DNA from: Candidatus Nitrosopelagicus brevis | GTDB taxonomy: Archaea; Thermoproteota; Nitrososphaeria; Nitrososphaerales; Nitrosopumilaceae | Length of the DNA stretch: 64,000 nt | NCBI RefSeq assembly: GCF_000812185.1 | Contig: NZ_CP007026.1 | Location: 170,426-234,425, forward strand | Direction: 5' to 3' | Shown here: in pieces, positions 49,115 to 57,013 of the stretch | Layout: every line of letters starts with the position of its first letter | Numbering within the stretch: position 1 is the first letter of the stretch | The notes under the pieces: generated by a model | What the model was told of the DNA's origin: nothing | Database searches by the model: none | The model's input: the letters and a program-made list of their open reading frames with translations, nothing else | Made by a program: the position numbers and the translations under genes

Positions 49115-50864
49115 CAGTAACTGATTTTGCTAAATTTCTAGGATAGTCAGGATCTGCATCTTTTTCCAAAGCAGAATAGTATGTTAGTAATTGTATTGGA
49201 ATGATCTCTGAAATTGGATATAGAATTTCATTAATTTTCGGAATTTTTATCCAATAATCATAAACGTCACTTTCAATATCTGAGACTCCAATAATCTTTG
49301 CTCCACGAGCTTTAATTTCTCGTGCACTTGTTAATGTGTCAGTATATGTTGAATCATTTGGATTGATGACAATTACAAAAACATCTGTATCCATTAATGC
49401 AAGAGGTCCATGTTTTAATTCTCCACCTGGTATTCCTTCTGCATGAATGTATGTCAATTCTTTTAATTTTAATGCTGATTCTATTGCGATTGGATAGTTA
49501 ATTCCTCTACCCAAAATGTAAATGTCTGATACATCTTTCAATTCTTTTGCAATTTCTTGAATTTTAACTGGATTTTCTAGAATTTCCGAAATTGATTTTG
49601 AAAATCCTTCAAAATTAATTGTAATATCTTCATTTAATTTCTGTACAATTTTGTATAATACTATTAGTTGTGCAGTAAAGCTCTTTGTTGCAGCAACTCC
49701 AATTTCTGGTCCACAATTCATTCCTAACACAACATCTCCTTTACGTGTAAGTGATGATGTGAGTAAATTAACAATAGAAATAATTTTACAATTACTTTTT
49801 TTTGCAATTCTTACCGCTTCTAAAACATCTGCACTTTCTCCACTTTGAGATATTGCAATTAAAACTGAATCTTCTTCAATTGTTTCTGGTGCAAATTGAA
49901 GCTCACTTGCTATAATTGGTTCTGATTTAATTTTCACATATTTTGATAAGATTTGTTTTGCAATTAATGCTGAATTGTAGCTTGTTCCACTTCCTGTAAT
50001 GTAGATATTTTTTGCACTTCTTATGTACTCTATTGCTTCTTCTAAACCTTCAATTGTTCTTTCTTCTGCTTTTAAGATCAAATCTGGTTGTTCATAAATT
50101 TCTTTTAATGTGAAATGTGCATAATCGCCTTTGTATGCATCACCAAATTCTTTTGAAACTTTTGTTATTTCGTGTTTAACCTTTTCTCCATTAAAATCTA
50201 ATATTTCAAATTCTTTATTTTCTAAAATTACAAAATTTCCACTTTTCATATATATCGCATTATCAGTATATTCGATGAATCCCAATACGTCACTTGATAA
50301 GAAAATATTTTCTTGTCCAACTCCAATTATCAGCGGTTCATGAAATCTGGCTGCTGCAAGTTGACCATTTTCAAACATTGCCACAAATGCATAATGGCCT
50401 TTTATCGCAGAAACTGTTTTCATGATTGTGTCTTTAACATTTTTTGTAGACTCGTAATTTTTTTGAAGCAAGTTTGCAATTATCTCACTATCTGTCTCGC
50501 TTTTGAAACTATATCCATCGTTCTCTAGTTGCTTTTTGAGTTCTTCAAAATTTTCTATTATTCCATTATGTACTATTGCAATTTTTCCTGAATTACTCGG
50601 ATGTGGGTGTGCATTAAGATCTGTCACCTTTCCATGAGTTGCCCATCTAGTATGACCAATGCCTATTTTGCCTGGTAGTGTATCTAGTTGAAATTTTGAA
50701 TTTACTTCAGTTACTTTACCAGTTCCTTTTTTTAACTCAATTTGATTTTCTGATTCTGTTGCAACTCCTACACTGTCATATCCTCTATACTCCATTCTTT
50801 TCAATCCTTTTACAATAATTGGAGCTGCAATTTCACTTCCAGAATAGCCTATAATTGAACACAT
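49107..50864 (-). CDS. glmS: Glutamine-fructose-6-phosphate aminotransferase
   Basis: This 585-residue enzyme starts MCSIIGYSG with Cys2, the nucleophile of the glutaminase domain. HTRWATHG, HNGIIENFEELK and SDSEIIA-type motifs follow, and two SIS domains hold the sugar phosphate (YITGSGTSYNSALIAKQIL; AISQSGESADVLEAVRIAK; TYIHAEGIPGGELKHGPLALM). It makes glucosamine-6-phosphate, the precursor of UDP-GlcNAc for surface glycans. Length is typical. It follows uS4 on the same strand after a 46-bp gap. Confidence 0.95.
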   Translation of the reverse strand: MCSIIGYSGSEIAAPIIVKGLKRMEYRGYDSVGVATESENQIELKKGTGKVTEVNSKFQLDTLPGKIGIGHTRWATHGKVTDLNAHPHPSNSGKIAIVHNGIIENFEELKKQLENDGYSFKSETDSEIIANLLQKNYESTKNVKDTIMKTVSAIKGHYAFVAMFENGQLAAARFHEPLIIGVGQENIFLSSDVLGFIEYTDNAIYMKSGNFVILENKEFEILDFNGEKVKHEITKVSKEFGDAYKGDYAHFTLKEIYEQPDLILKAEERTIEGLEEAIEYIRSAKNIYITGSGTSYNSALIAKQILSKYVKIKSEPIIASELQFAPETIEEDSVLIAISQSGESADVLEAVRIAKKSNCKIISIVNLLTSSLTRKGDVVLGMNCGPEIGVAATKSFTAQLIVLYKIVQKLNEDITINFEGFSKSISEILENPVKIQEIAKELKDVSDIYILGRGINYPIAIESALKLKELTYIHAEGIPGGELKHGPLALMDTDVFVIVINPNDSTYTDTLTSAREIKARGAKIIGVSDIESDVYDYWIKIPKINEILYPISEIIPIQLLTYYSALEKDADPDYPRNLAKSVTVK

Positions 50865-50910
50865 CTTACTAACTCAATTTGATTTCTATTACGCAGATAA
50901 GCTTAACTGA

Positions 50911-51534
50911 TTATTCAGCAGGTTTCTCTTCAGGCTTTGCTTCAACAACAGGTTCTTCTTTTGCTTCAACAACAGGTTCGGTTGGAACTTCAATGTTTTC
51001 TGTTTCAGGACTTCCCAAATCTGATTTTGTTTCTGGTTCTGATAAAATTTTGTTAAAAATTGATTCAGGTGTTAATCTGATACTATCTTCTTCATCAATC
51101 TTTACTACATATGATGGTCTATTGATAACTCTATCTCCAATCAAAACATGTCCGTGTGATATTGCTTGTCTTGCTTGGTATGGTGTTTTAAAGAAAAATT
51201 TCTTGAAAACAATTGTTTGGAATCTTCTTGCCAACAAATTTTCAATTTCTAAGTTTAGCACGTCATCTAATGTTGCGGTCTTTTCTACAAGTCCAATACG
51301 TGATAATGAATGCATTAGTATCGGTTCTTCTTTTTCTCTGACTTCTTGTCTTACAGCAAGTAAAGAACGTGCTTGATGTCTTAATCTTGATAACTCTGTT
51401 CTTGATTTCCAAAGTTCTCTTTTTGTTTTTAAACCAAAAGTACCAACTGTTTTTAATTCATCCATTTTCAGTTCAAAATTAAATGGTCTCTTTGGTTTTT
51501 TCCAAACTCTTCTAAAATTTTTGGTATCTCCCAT
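50911..51534 (-). CDS. rps4: Ribosomal protein uS4 with acidic/proline-rich tail
   Basis: In this 207-residue protein WKKPKRPFNFELKMDELKTVGTFGLKTKRELW is the archaeal N-terminus, and RRFQTIVFKKFFFKTPYQARQAISHGHVLIGDRVINRPSYVV is the S4 RNA-binding domain. The C-terminal 40 residues are a Glu/Pro/Val repeat (TEPVVEAKEEPVVEAKPEEKP), not found in the ribosomal core. It follows uS13 by 7 bp. In most archaea S11 and rpoD follow; here the next minus-strand gene is glmS. Confidence 0.95.
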   Translation of the reverse strand: MGDTKNFRRVWKKPKRPFNFELKMDELKTVGTFGLKTKRELWKSRTELSRLRHQARSLLAVRQEVREKEEPILMHSLSRIGLVEKTATLDDVLNLEIENLLARRFQTIVFKKFFFKTPYQARQAISHGHVLIGDRVINRPSYVVKIDEEDSIRLTPESIFNKILSEPETKSDLGSPETENIEVPTEPVVEAKEEPVVEAKPEEKPAE

Positions 51535-51541
51535 CTTTCAT

Positions 51542-52147
51542 CTACTCCTTTTTCTCTGCAGCTGCTGGTTTTGCATCGGCTGCTGGTTTTGCATCGGCTG
51601 CTGGTGCTGCGCCATCTGCTGGTGCTGCGCCATCTGCTGGTGCGTCTGCTACTGCAGCTCCGCCACCTGCTGGTGCTCCTGCTCCTCCTTTAGGTAAAAC
51701 TTTACCACCTTTTGCAACTCCAACTGCACCGCCTTTACGACCTGTACATCTTGTACGTTGACCTCTAACTTTTAATCCATACATGTGTCTGTAACCTCTC
51801 CAACTGAAAAGTGTCTTTTCTCTTTCCACGTCATTTCTAATGTTAAATGCAATATCTGATGTTACCAAATGCATATCTTCTCCTGTTAGCATATCTTGTC
51901 TTCTGTTCAAAAACCATGTTGGAAAATCTGATCCTTTTGGATTTTCTATAATTTTTTCAATTGAAGATATTTGTTCAGTAGTAAGATTACCAATTTTTTG
52001 GTGAGGAGAAATTTTTAAGACTTGAAGCATTGAATTTGCGAACATGTATCCGATTCCTTTAATCTGGCTTAGACCAATCAGCATATTCAATTCACCATGA
52101 ATATCATTTCCCAATATTCTTACCAGATTTTCGTATTGTTCGCTCAA
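51542..52147 (-). CDS. rps13: Ribosomal protein uS13 with Ala/Pro/Gly-rich extension
   Basis: In this 201-residue protein the N-terminal 150 residues match archaeal uS13 ([56 protein letters not shown]). From about residue 150 the chain becomes low-complexity: an Ala/Pro/Asp/Gly tail of about 50 residues ([14 protein letters not shown]), encoded by short DNA repeats. Normal archaeal uS13 ends near 150. The tail and the similar one on uS4 lie next to each other in the gene pair. ATG start; divergent from the 52254 gene. Confidence 0.95.
   Translation of the reverse strand: MSEQYENLVRILGNDIHGELNMLIGLSQIKGIGYMFANSMLQVLKISPHQKIGNLTTEQISSIEKIIENPKGSDFPTWFLNRRQDMLTGEDMHLVTSDIAFNIRNDVEREKTLFSWRGYRHMYGLKVRGQRTRCTGRKGGAVGVAKGGKVLPKGGAGAPAGGGAAVADAPADGAAPADGAAPAADAKPAADAKPAAAEKKE
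51559..51645 (-). repeat. Short in-frame tandem repeats in the uS13 tail
   Basis: 18-bp units, one type (GCATCGGCTGCTGGTTTT) twice and a second (GCGCCATCTGCTGGTGCT) twice as read on the plus strand, encode the Ala/Asp/Pro tail. They are far more GC-rich than their surroundings. Confidence 0.75.
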
Positions 52148-52253
52148 GTAGCAAGATTTTCTATAGCCCCATTAAAAACCATGCTCTGATTTGTGCCTAT
52201 TCTTGAATAATTTTAATCGAATAGTATTATAACTCAAAATGATAAATTTGGAT

Positions 52254-52568
52254 ATGAACGAGTCTGATGAACACACTCAAAAAATTCTAGATGCTGTTTT
52301 TGATGAAAACATATCTGAGATCTTAGCTGAAATGGAAAATTCTCCAAAAAAGTGTGAATTTTTGACTGAAAAGTTTGAAATTACTCCTAATGACTTGGAT
52401 GAAAAACTATCTTTTTTAATGCAACATGAATTTGTTGGAAAAACTGGTTCTGACTCGCAAGCTGAATATTCTGTAGATTCTGAAAAACTTGCAAAATTGA
52501 TGGAAACCGCACACAATTTTGAAAATGTTGATGCAGGTTTAGCAAAAATGGATGGATATCTTAACTAG
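52254..52568 (+). CDS. Small acidic helical protein, possibly winged-helix
   Basis: The 104 residues have a helix pattern reminiscent of an ArsR/wHTH domain (KILDAVFDENISEILAEM, CEFLTEKFEITPNDLDEKLSFLMQHEFVGKTG, a recognition-like helix plus a wing-like AEYSVDSEK) but are strongly acidic, unlike most DNA binders. The TATA box TATTATAA (52225-52232) is 26 nt before the ATG at 52254. Another ATG at 52239 fits a weaker TTTTAATC. The gene converges on a membrane-protein gene (8-bp overlap). Function unknown. Confidence 0.65.
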   Translation: MNESDEHTQKILDAVFDENISEILAEMENSPKKCEFLTEKFEITPNDLDEKLSFLMQHEFVGKTGSDSQAEYSVDSEKLAKLMETAHNFENVDAGLAKMDGYLN

Positions 52569-53067
52569 ACTTATTCTTTTTTTGTCTAATTATCATAAAT
52601 CCAATTGCTGCAACTCCAATCATTCCTGATATTATGATAAAAAATCCTACAATTGAAATTGTAACTCCTGTTGAATCTGGTACATGACCAATTCCTCCGA
52701 CTAGCGGTATCTCTTCTGATTCTGATGTGGTGATAATTAATGTATAAGTTCCAGCTTGTTCAATTTCAAAATTATCTTCAAATGAATTTCTATTAATTGA
52801 TACATCTCTAATCTTAATTTCTGATGAATCTATCACAACAGCTGAAATATCATATTCTTTTCCTTCTATAGTTTGAACCGCGTAAACTCCTTCTGTATTT
52901 ATTTCTGGGTCCAAGTCTGCTTTAATTTCTAATTGTGTTAATGAATTTACTTTGCCTTCTTCTATCACTAAATCTCCTGTAATTGTTTGAGAACCATAAA
53001 TTAGCAACATTGCTCCAACTGCTATCATAATTCCAACGATCACCAAATATTTTGTCAAATTTGACAT
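52561..53067 (-). CDS. Membrane protein with extracytoplasmic beta domain
   Basis: The 168 residues comprise an N-terminal membrane helix (KYLVIVGIMIAVGAMLLIYGS), an extracytoplasmic beta-rich domain of about 95 residues (VNSLTQLEIKADLDPEINTEGVYAVQ; NFEIEQAGTYTLIITT) and a C-terminal membrane helix (VTISIVGFFIIISGMIGVAAIGFMII) followed by a basic tail. The topology fits both ends inside. It is divergent from the multicopper oxidase gene, 119 bp away, a gap that holds the palindromic operator, so it might share that control. No family recognised. Confidence 0.7.
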   Translation of the reverse strand: MSNLTKYLVIVGIMIAVGAMLLIYGSQTITGDLVIEEGKVNSLTQLEIKADLDPEINTEGVYAVQTIEGKEYDISAVVIDSSEIKIRDVSINRNSFEDNFEIEQAGTYTLIITTSESEEIPLVGGIGHVPDSTGVTISIVGFFIIISGMIGVAAIGFMIIRQKKNKSS

Positions 53068-53129
53068 GAATGATTTTTACTTTTCATGGATAAATCTGTA
53101 TTTGTTCGTGTATCATTAAATTTAGTTGT

Positions 53130-53154
53130 GGCTAAAAAAGTTAGCCTAGGCTAA
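53130..53154. promoter_or_regulatory. DtxR/MntR-type palindromic operator upstream of the multicopper oxidase
   Basis: TTAGCCTAGGCTAA (53141-53154) is a perfect 14-bp palindrome directly upstream of the TATA box. A further GGCTAA half-site (53130-53135) is inverted to the first half-site of the palindrome, with 5 bp between. The sequence resembles the TTAGG-type boxes of iron- or manganese-dependent DtxR-family repressors. The protein that binds is not in the window. The link is inference from sequence form. Confidence 0.6.
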
Positions 53155-53155
53155 A

Positions 53156-53167
53156 TTTTATATATAT
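53156..53167 (+). promoter_or_regulatory. TATA box of the multicopper oxidase gene
   Basis: TTTTATATATAT is centred 26 nt before the ATG at 53187, giving a leaderless transcript. It adjoins the palindrome, so binding of the repressor should block TBP/TFB. Confidence 0.6.
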
Positions 53168-53186
53168 ACTAAATTGTAGAGCAAAT

Positions 53187-54254
53187 ATGCAAAGTACTAT
53201 TCAATCCACTAAAATGTTCTATATTCTTTTAGCTATAGCATCTGTTTCTAGTTTGTATTTTGTGGTACCTGGTGTAATCATTGCTGAAGAAACTCCTCAA
53301 ACATTTCTTACTCATACTGGGTTGGTAATCAAGACAACAGGCGAGGTAATTGATCCAATTGGATATGATGGTGAAGCGTTAGATTTTGATCCTGATAAAT
53401 TTATGAAAGAATTTGATTATGGTGAAGTCTCAGTTCTAGAGGATGGAACCATTTTACGTGAATTCTACATTACTGCAAGAGATGATCAAATCATGGAAAT
53501 ATCTCCTGGTGTGTTTTACAATGTTTGGACATTTAATGATTCAGTACCGGGCCCAACGATTCGTGCGACTGAAGGAGATTTGGTAAGAATTCATTTTACA
53601 AATGAAGGTTCAAAACCTCATAGTTTACATTTTCATGGAATTCACAAAGCCGAAATGGATGGTGTCTTTGAAAGTATAGGAACTGGTGGAAAATTCACCT
53701 ATGAATTTTATGCAGAACCTGTTGGTTTACATCTTTATCATTGTCATGTTCATCCCGTTGAAGAACACATTGCTCATGGCCTTTATGGTGCCTATATTGT
53801 AGATCCAAAAGAACCTCGTGAGCCTGCTGATGAATTTGTGTTCATTTTAAACGGTTTTGATACTGACTTTGATGCTGAAAATAATTTCTATGCAGCAAAT
53901 ACAATTCCATTTTATTACCAACATCATCCAATAGAAATTAACACAAATCAAAACATACGTGCATACGTTGTAAATATTTTAGAGTTTGATGCAGTAAATA
54001 ATTTCCATCTTCATGGCACATTATTCCATCATTATCCTGCTGGTACAGACACTGTTCCTTCTGGTTACAATGACATGCTTACAATGTCTCAAGGTGATAG
54101 ACAAATTCTAGAATTTAATTACAAATATCCTGGATTGTATATGTTCCATGCACATAACACAGAATTTTCAGAAAAAGGTTGGGTCAGTTCATTTCTTGTA
54201 AAAGAGAATACTGATGATTATGGTACACAAGTAGAGTATGATGACATCATCTAA
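53187..54254 (+). CDS. Two-domain multicopper oxidase
   Basis: The 355-residue protein has a signal-type helix (YILLAIASVSSLYFVVPGVII). Domain 1 has HSLHFHGIH (His145, His148, His150) and YHCHVHPVEEH (His185, Cys186, His187, His194), so the type 1 copper Cys is in this domain. Domain 2 has FHLHG (His274, His276) and FHAHNTEF (His321, His323) and no type 1 Cys. Such two-domain enzymes form trimers with copper sites between subunits, acting as laccase-like oxidases or nitrite reductases. It overlaps the ZIP gene by 17 bp and follows a palindromic operator, which suggests metal-responsive expression. Physiological substrate unknown. Confidence 0.9.
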   Translation: MQSTIQSTKMFYILLAIASVSSLYFVVPGVIIAEETPQTFLTHTGLVIKTTGEVIDPIGYDGEALDFDPDKFMKEFDYGEVSVLEDGTILREFYITARDDQIMEISPGVFYNVWTFNDSVPGPTIRATEGDLVRIHFTNEGSKPHSLHFHGIHKAEMDGVFESIGTGGKFTYEFYAEPVGLHLYHCHVHPVEEHIAHGLYGAYIVDPKEPREPADEFVFILNGFDTDFDAENNFYAANTIPFYYQHHPIEINTNQNIRAYVVNILEFDAVNNFHLHGTLFHHYPAGTDTVPSGYNDMLTMSQGDRQILEFNYKYPGLYMFHAHNTEFSEKGWVSSFLVKENTDDYGTQVEYDDII

Positions 54255-55404
54255 ACCTGTACTTGCAATTAGTGCTATTGCACCAATTGTATTGTTAGCA
54301 ATAATGATTGTATTTCTCTTAGGTCCTGCATCAACATTTTTACAATTTGGTGTTGTACTTCCTGAAGTATCGATTGAAAAAATTGAATTTATTGAAAATG
54401 AAATACAAGCCACTGTAAGAAACACTGGTCCAATTGATGTAGATGTTGTATTAGCAGATGTAAATGACCGAATTCAACCTGCAGCGATAGAACCTGATAC
54501 TTCATTAAAACGGTTTGAAACTGCACTGGTAAGAATTCCTTTTGATTGGAATGAAGGTCAACCTTATGAAGTTGGTGTCACAATTAGTGATGGAACAAGA
54601 TTTGCTAAGGGAATTGATGCAGCGTTTCATGCACTTGAACCAAACATGGGCTTGTTTGTATTTTTAGGAATGATTGGATTTTTGATAGGCGTTGTTCCAA
54701 TAATGATTGGTCTTTTGTGGTATCCATTTATCAAGAAATTAGGAAAAAGCACGTTTAACTTCTTTTTGGCATTCACTATGGGGCTGCTAGTATTTCTCGG
54801 AATTGATGCAGTTATTGAGGCTACTGAAATATCCGAAAACCATCTTTCATCAATTTTTAATGGCGAACTTCTAATTGCAACCGTAGTCATTTTATCATTT
54901 TTGGCTTTGTATGGAATAGGTAAACAATTAACCAAAAAAACAGAGTTTTCAAAATTATCTCAAGGATTAGCAATGTCTCTAATGATTGCTATTGGCATTG
55001 GATTTCATAATTTAGGTGAGGGATTGGCTGTAGGTGCCGCTATTGCACTTGGAGAAGTTGCTTTGAGCACATTTTTGATTATTGGATTTGCTACTCATAA
55101 TACAACTGAAGGATTAGCAATTGCTGCTCCATTAACTAAATCAAAAGCCAAAATATTCAAAATGATTGGTCTTGGATTAATTGCCGGGGTTCCTGCAATT
55201 TTTGGTTGTTGGATTGGCGGTTTCTCATTTTCACCATTATTCACTTTAATTTTTCTCGCAATCGGAGCAGGAGCAATTTTCCAAGTCGTATTATCCATTT
55301 TTCAATATATGAAAGAAAAATCTGATATATTATCAAATACATCGTTATTTGCAGGAGTTTCTGTAGGATTAATTGTCATGTATTTAACTAGTGTAATAAT
55401 TTAA
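54238..55404 (+). CDS. ZIP-family metal transporter with extra N-terminal extracytoplasmic domain
   Basis: The 388-residue protein has the ZIP metal-binding motifs HNLGEG (His257) and HNTTEG (His287) in the two central helices, with about eight membrane helices from 138 on. Before them lies a membrane helix (about 10-29) and a beta-rich domain of about 100 residues (VSIEKIEFIENEIQATVRNTGPIDVDVVLADV) not present in ordinary ZIPs. The usual His-rich loop between helices 3 and 4 is missing, so the substrate metal is uncertain (zinc, iron or manganese). It overlaps the oxidase gene by 17 bp. Co-regulation with a metal-dependent repressor is likely. Confidence 0.85.
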   Translation: MMTSSKPVLAISAIAPIVLLAIMIVFLLGPASTFLQFGVVLPEVSIEKIEFIENEIQATVRNTGPIDVDVVLADVNDRIQPAAIEPDTSLKRFETALVRIPFDWNEGQPYEVGVTISDGTRFAKGIDAAFHALEPNMGLFVFLGMIGFLIGVVPIMIGLLWYPFIKKLGKSTFNFFLAFTMGLLVFLGIDAVIEATEISENHLSSIFNGELLIATVVILSFLALYGIGKQLTKKTEFSKLSQGLAMSLMIAIGIGFHNLGEGLAVGAAIALGEVALSTFLIIGFATHNTTEGLAIAAPLTKSKAKIFKMIGLGLIAGVPAIFGCWIGGFSFSPLFTLIFLAIGAGAIFQVVLSIFQYMKEKSDILSNTSLFAGVSVGLIVMYLTSVII

Positions 55405-55479
55405 GCAAAAAAATTATCTAGTTTTTGTCAAATTTTTTATCAATAATTAATAAATACCACTCTGAGGCAGAAATTTTAA

Positions 55480-56451
55480 ATGAAGATTGTTGCCTCTGGT
55501 GCTGTTTTGTTGTTAATGATCTCAATTGTATCATTTGGAATGCCTACTTTAGCAAATGCACAATCTACTGAATTTCCACTAACTGTTTCTACCGATTATC
55601 CTGGATATGCTGAAAATGGCGAAATAATAATTTCTGGCCAAGTCAAAGAATCTTCTTTATCTGAATATACTACCCCTGTTACATTGATGATTGTATCTCC
55701 AGATGGAAATATTGTTAAAATTGATCAATTAAATCTTAATTCAAATAATGAATTCTCTACAACATTAGTTGCCGGCGGTCCACTTTGGAAAGCTGGTGGT
55801 GATTACACTGTAAAAGTAAATTATGGTGCTCAGAAAGCAGAAACTAGTTTCAATTATGCAGGTGGTAGTGGTTCAATTACTGCACCACCTCCACCACCTG
55901 AACCAACACCTGTACCAGAACCAGTTATTGAAGAACCTGTGCCAGTTATTGAAGAACCAGAACCAATAGCAATTGTTGAACCAGAACCAGAACCAGAACC
56001 AGAACCACAAGCACTATGTGGTGAAGGAACCGTAATGAAAGATGGTAAATGTGTGGCAGAACAAAAGGAGGGTGGCGGTTGTCTAATTGCAACAGCAGCA
56101 TTTGGTTCTGAAATGGCACCACAAGTTCAATTCTTGAGAGAGATTAGAGATAATACGGTAATGAACACACAATCCGGTACAACATTCATGACAGGATTCA
56201 ATCAATTTTACTATTCATTTTCACCATATGTAGCAGACTATGAAAGAGAAAACCCAGTCTTCAAAGAAGCAGTCAAAGTAACATTAACACCAATGTTGAC
56301 TTCACTAACATTACTCAACTATGTACAAGTTGACACTGAAGAAGAAATGTTAGGTTATGGTATTGGAATTATCTTATTGAACATTGGAATGTACTTTGTA
56401 GCACCAGCAGCAGCAATTATTTCAATAAAGAACAGACTAAATCGCAATTAA
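55480..56451 (+). CDS. Secreted protein with Ig-like domain, Pro/Glu linker and CFI-box C-terminal domain
   Basis: The 323-residue protein has a signal peptide (IVASGAVLLLMISIVSFGMPTLANA), an Ig-like domain (FPLTVSTDYPGYAENGEIIISGQV; VKVNYGAQKAETSFNYAGG), a linker rich in Pro and Glu (EPEPEPEPEPQ), a small Cys pair (ALCGEGTVMKDGKCVA) and a C-terminal domain GGGCLIATAAFGSEMAP followed by membrane helices. GGCLIATAAFGS is the so-called CFI-box signature of a membrane sorting/anchor region seen in archaeal and bacterial surface proteins. The Ig domain resembles that of the protein at 63346-64000. A TATA box near 55447-55456 precedes it. Probably a cell-surface protein. Confidence 0.8.
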   Translation: MKIVASGAVLLLMISIVSFGMPTLANAQSTEFPLTVSTDYPGYAENGEIIISGQVKESSLSEYTTPVTLMIVSPDGNIVKIDQLNLNSNNEFSTTLVAGGPLWKAGGDYTVKVNYGAQKAETSFNYAGGSGSITAPPPPPEPTPVPEPVIEEPVPVIEEPEPIAIVEPEPEPEPEPQALCGEGTVMKDGKCVAEQKEGGGCLIATAAFGSEMAPQVQFLREIRDNTVMNTQSGTTFMTGFNQFYYSFSPYVADYERENPVFKEAVKVTLTPMLTSLTLLNYVQVDTEEEMLGYGIGIILLNIGMYFVAPAAAIISIKNRLNRN

Positions 56452-56480
56452 GTTATATATTCAAAAGATAGTGTATTCTT

Positions 56481-56804
56481 ATGAACATTGAATACGAGGA
56501 GTTTGAAAATACAGAAGATCTGTTATTGTATCTCTCATCTGTTGCACCACCAATGAAAAATTTCATGCCAATTAATTCTTACAAAGGATTTGTTTGCTCT
56601 TTCATTCCATTAAGTCAATCTGGTGGAGATCTATTTCTGATGTTATATGCAAAAGGAGAACTTGAAACAGGAATCTATGAATTTGATGTTAAAACTCGTT
56701 CAGTTACCAAAGTTGAAGGAATTGAACGTGCAGACAAAACTTACTTCATTGTAATGATACCTAAAAGAAATACAATTGCAGACAAAGCAATTGAAAATAT
56801 GTAA
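56481..56804 (+). CDS. Hypothetical protein, 107 residues
   Basis: A soluble alpha/beta protein: IEYEEFENTEDLLLYLSSVAPP, then SYKGFVCSFIPLSQSGGDLFLMLYAKGELETGIYEFDVKTRSVTKV, then KTYFIVMIPKRNTIA. It gives the impression of a small sensor-like beta sheet domain, but no family can be named. ATG start, 29 bp after the CFI-box gene on the same strand. Convergent with a small membrane-protein gene (1-bp gap). Confidence 0.65.
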   Translation: MNIEYEEFENTEDLLLYLSSVAPPMKNFMPINSYKGFVCSFIPLSQSGGDLFLMLYAKGELETGIYEFDVKTRSVTKVEGIERADKTYFIVMIPKRNTIADKAIENM

Positions 56805-56805
56805 A

Positions 56806-57003
56806 TTACTTTTGAATTTTTTTATTGAATTTTCCTAATTTGATAAATCCAATTAAGATACATAAAATACTAATTATTATTCCAACTATTCCAAACAAAT
56901 AGTGTCCCATGATAAATCCTGCAATTATTGTAATTACAAATAACGCCGATCCAAAAATAAATGAAATAATTATTACAAGTAAATTTGCTTTATCTAATTC
57001 CAT
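56806..57003 (-). CDS. Small two-helix membrane protein
   Basis: The 65 residues contain two long hydrophobic helices (LLVIIISFIFGSALFVITIIAGFIMG and LFGIVGIIISILCILIGFIKLG) and a basic cytoplasmic tail (KFNKKIQK). It follows the radical SAM gene on the minus strand (10-bp gap), so may be co-transcribed and could anchor something, but no evidence supports a specific role. Confidence 0.6.
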   Translation of the reverse strand: MELDKANLLVIIISFIFGSALFVITIIAGFIMGHYLFGIVGIIISILCILIGFIKLGKFNKKIQK

Positions 57004-57013
57004 GAGAAAACTT

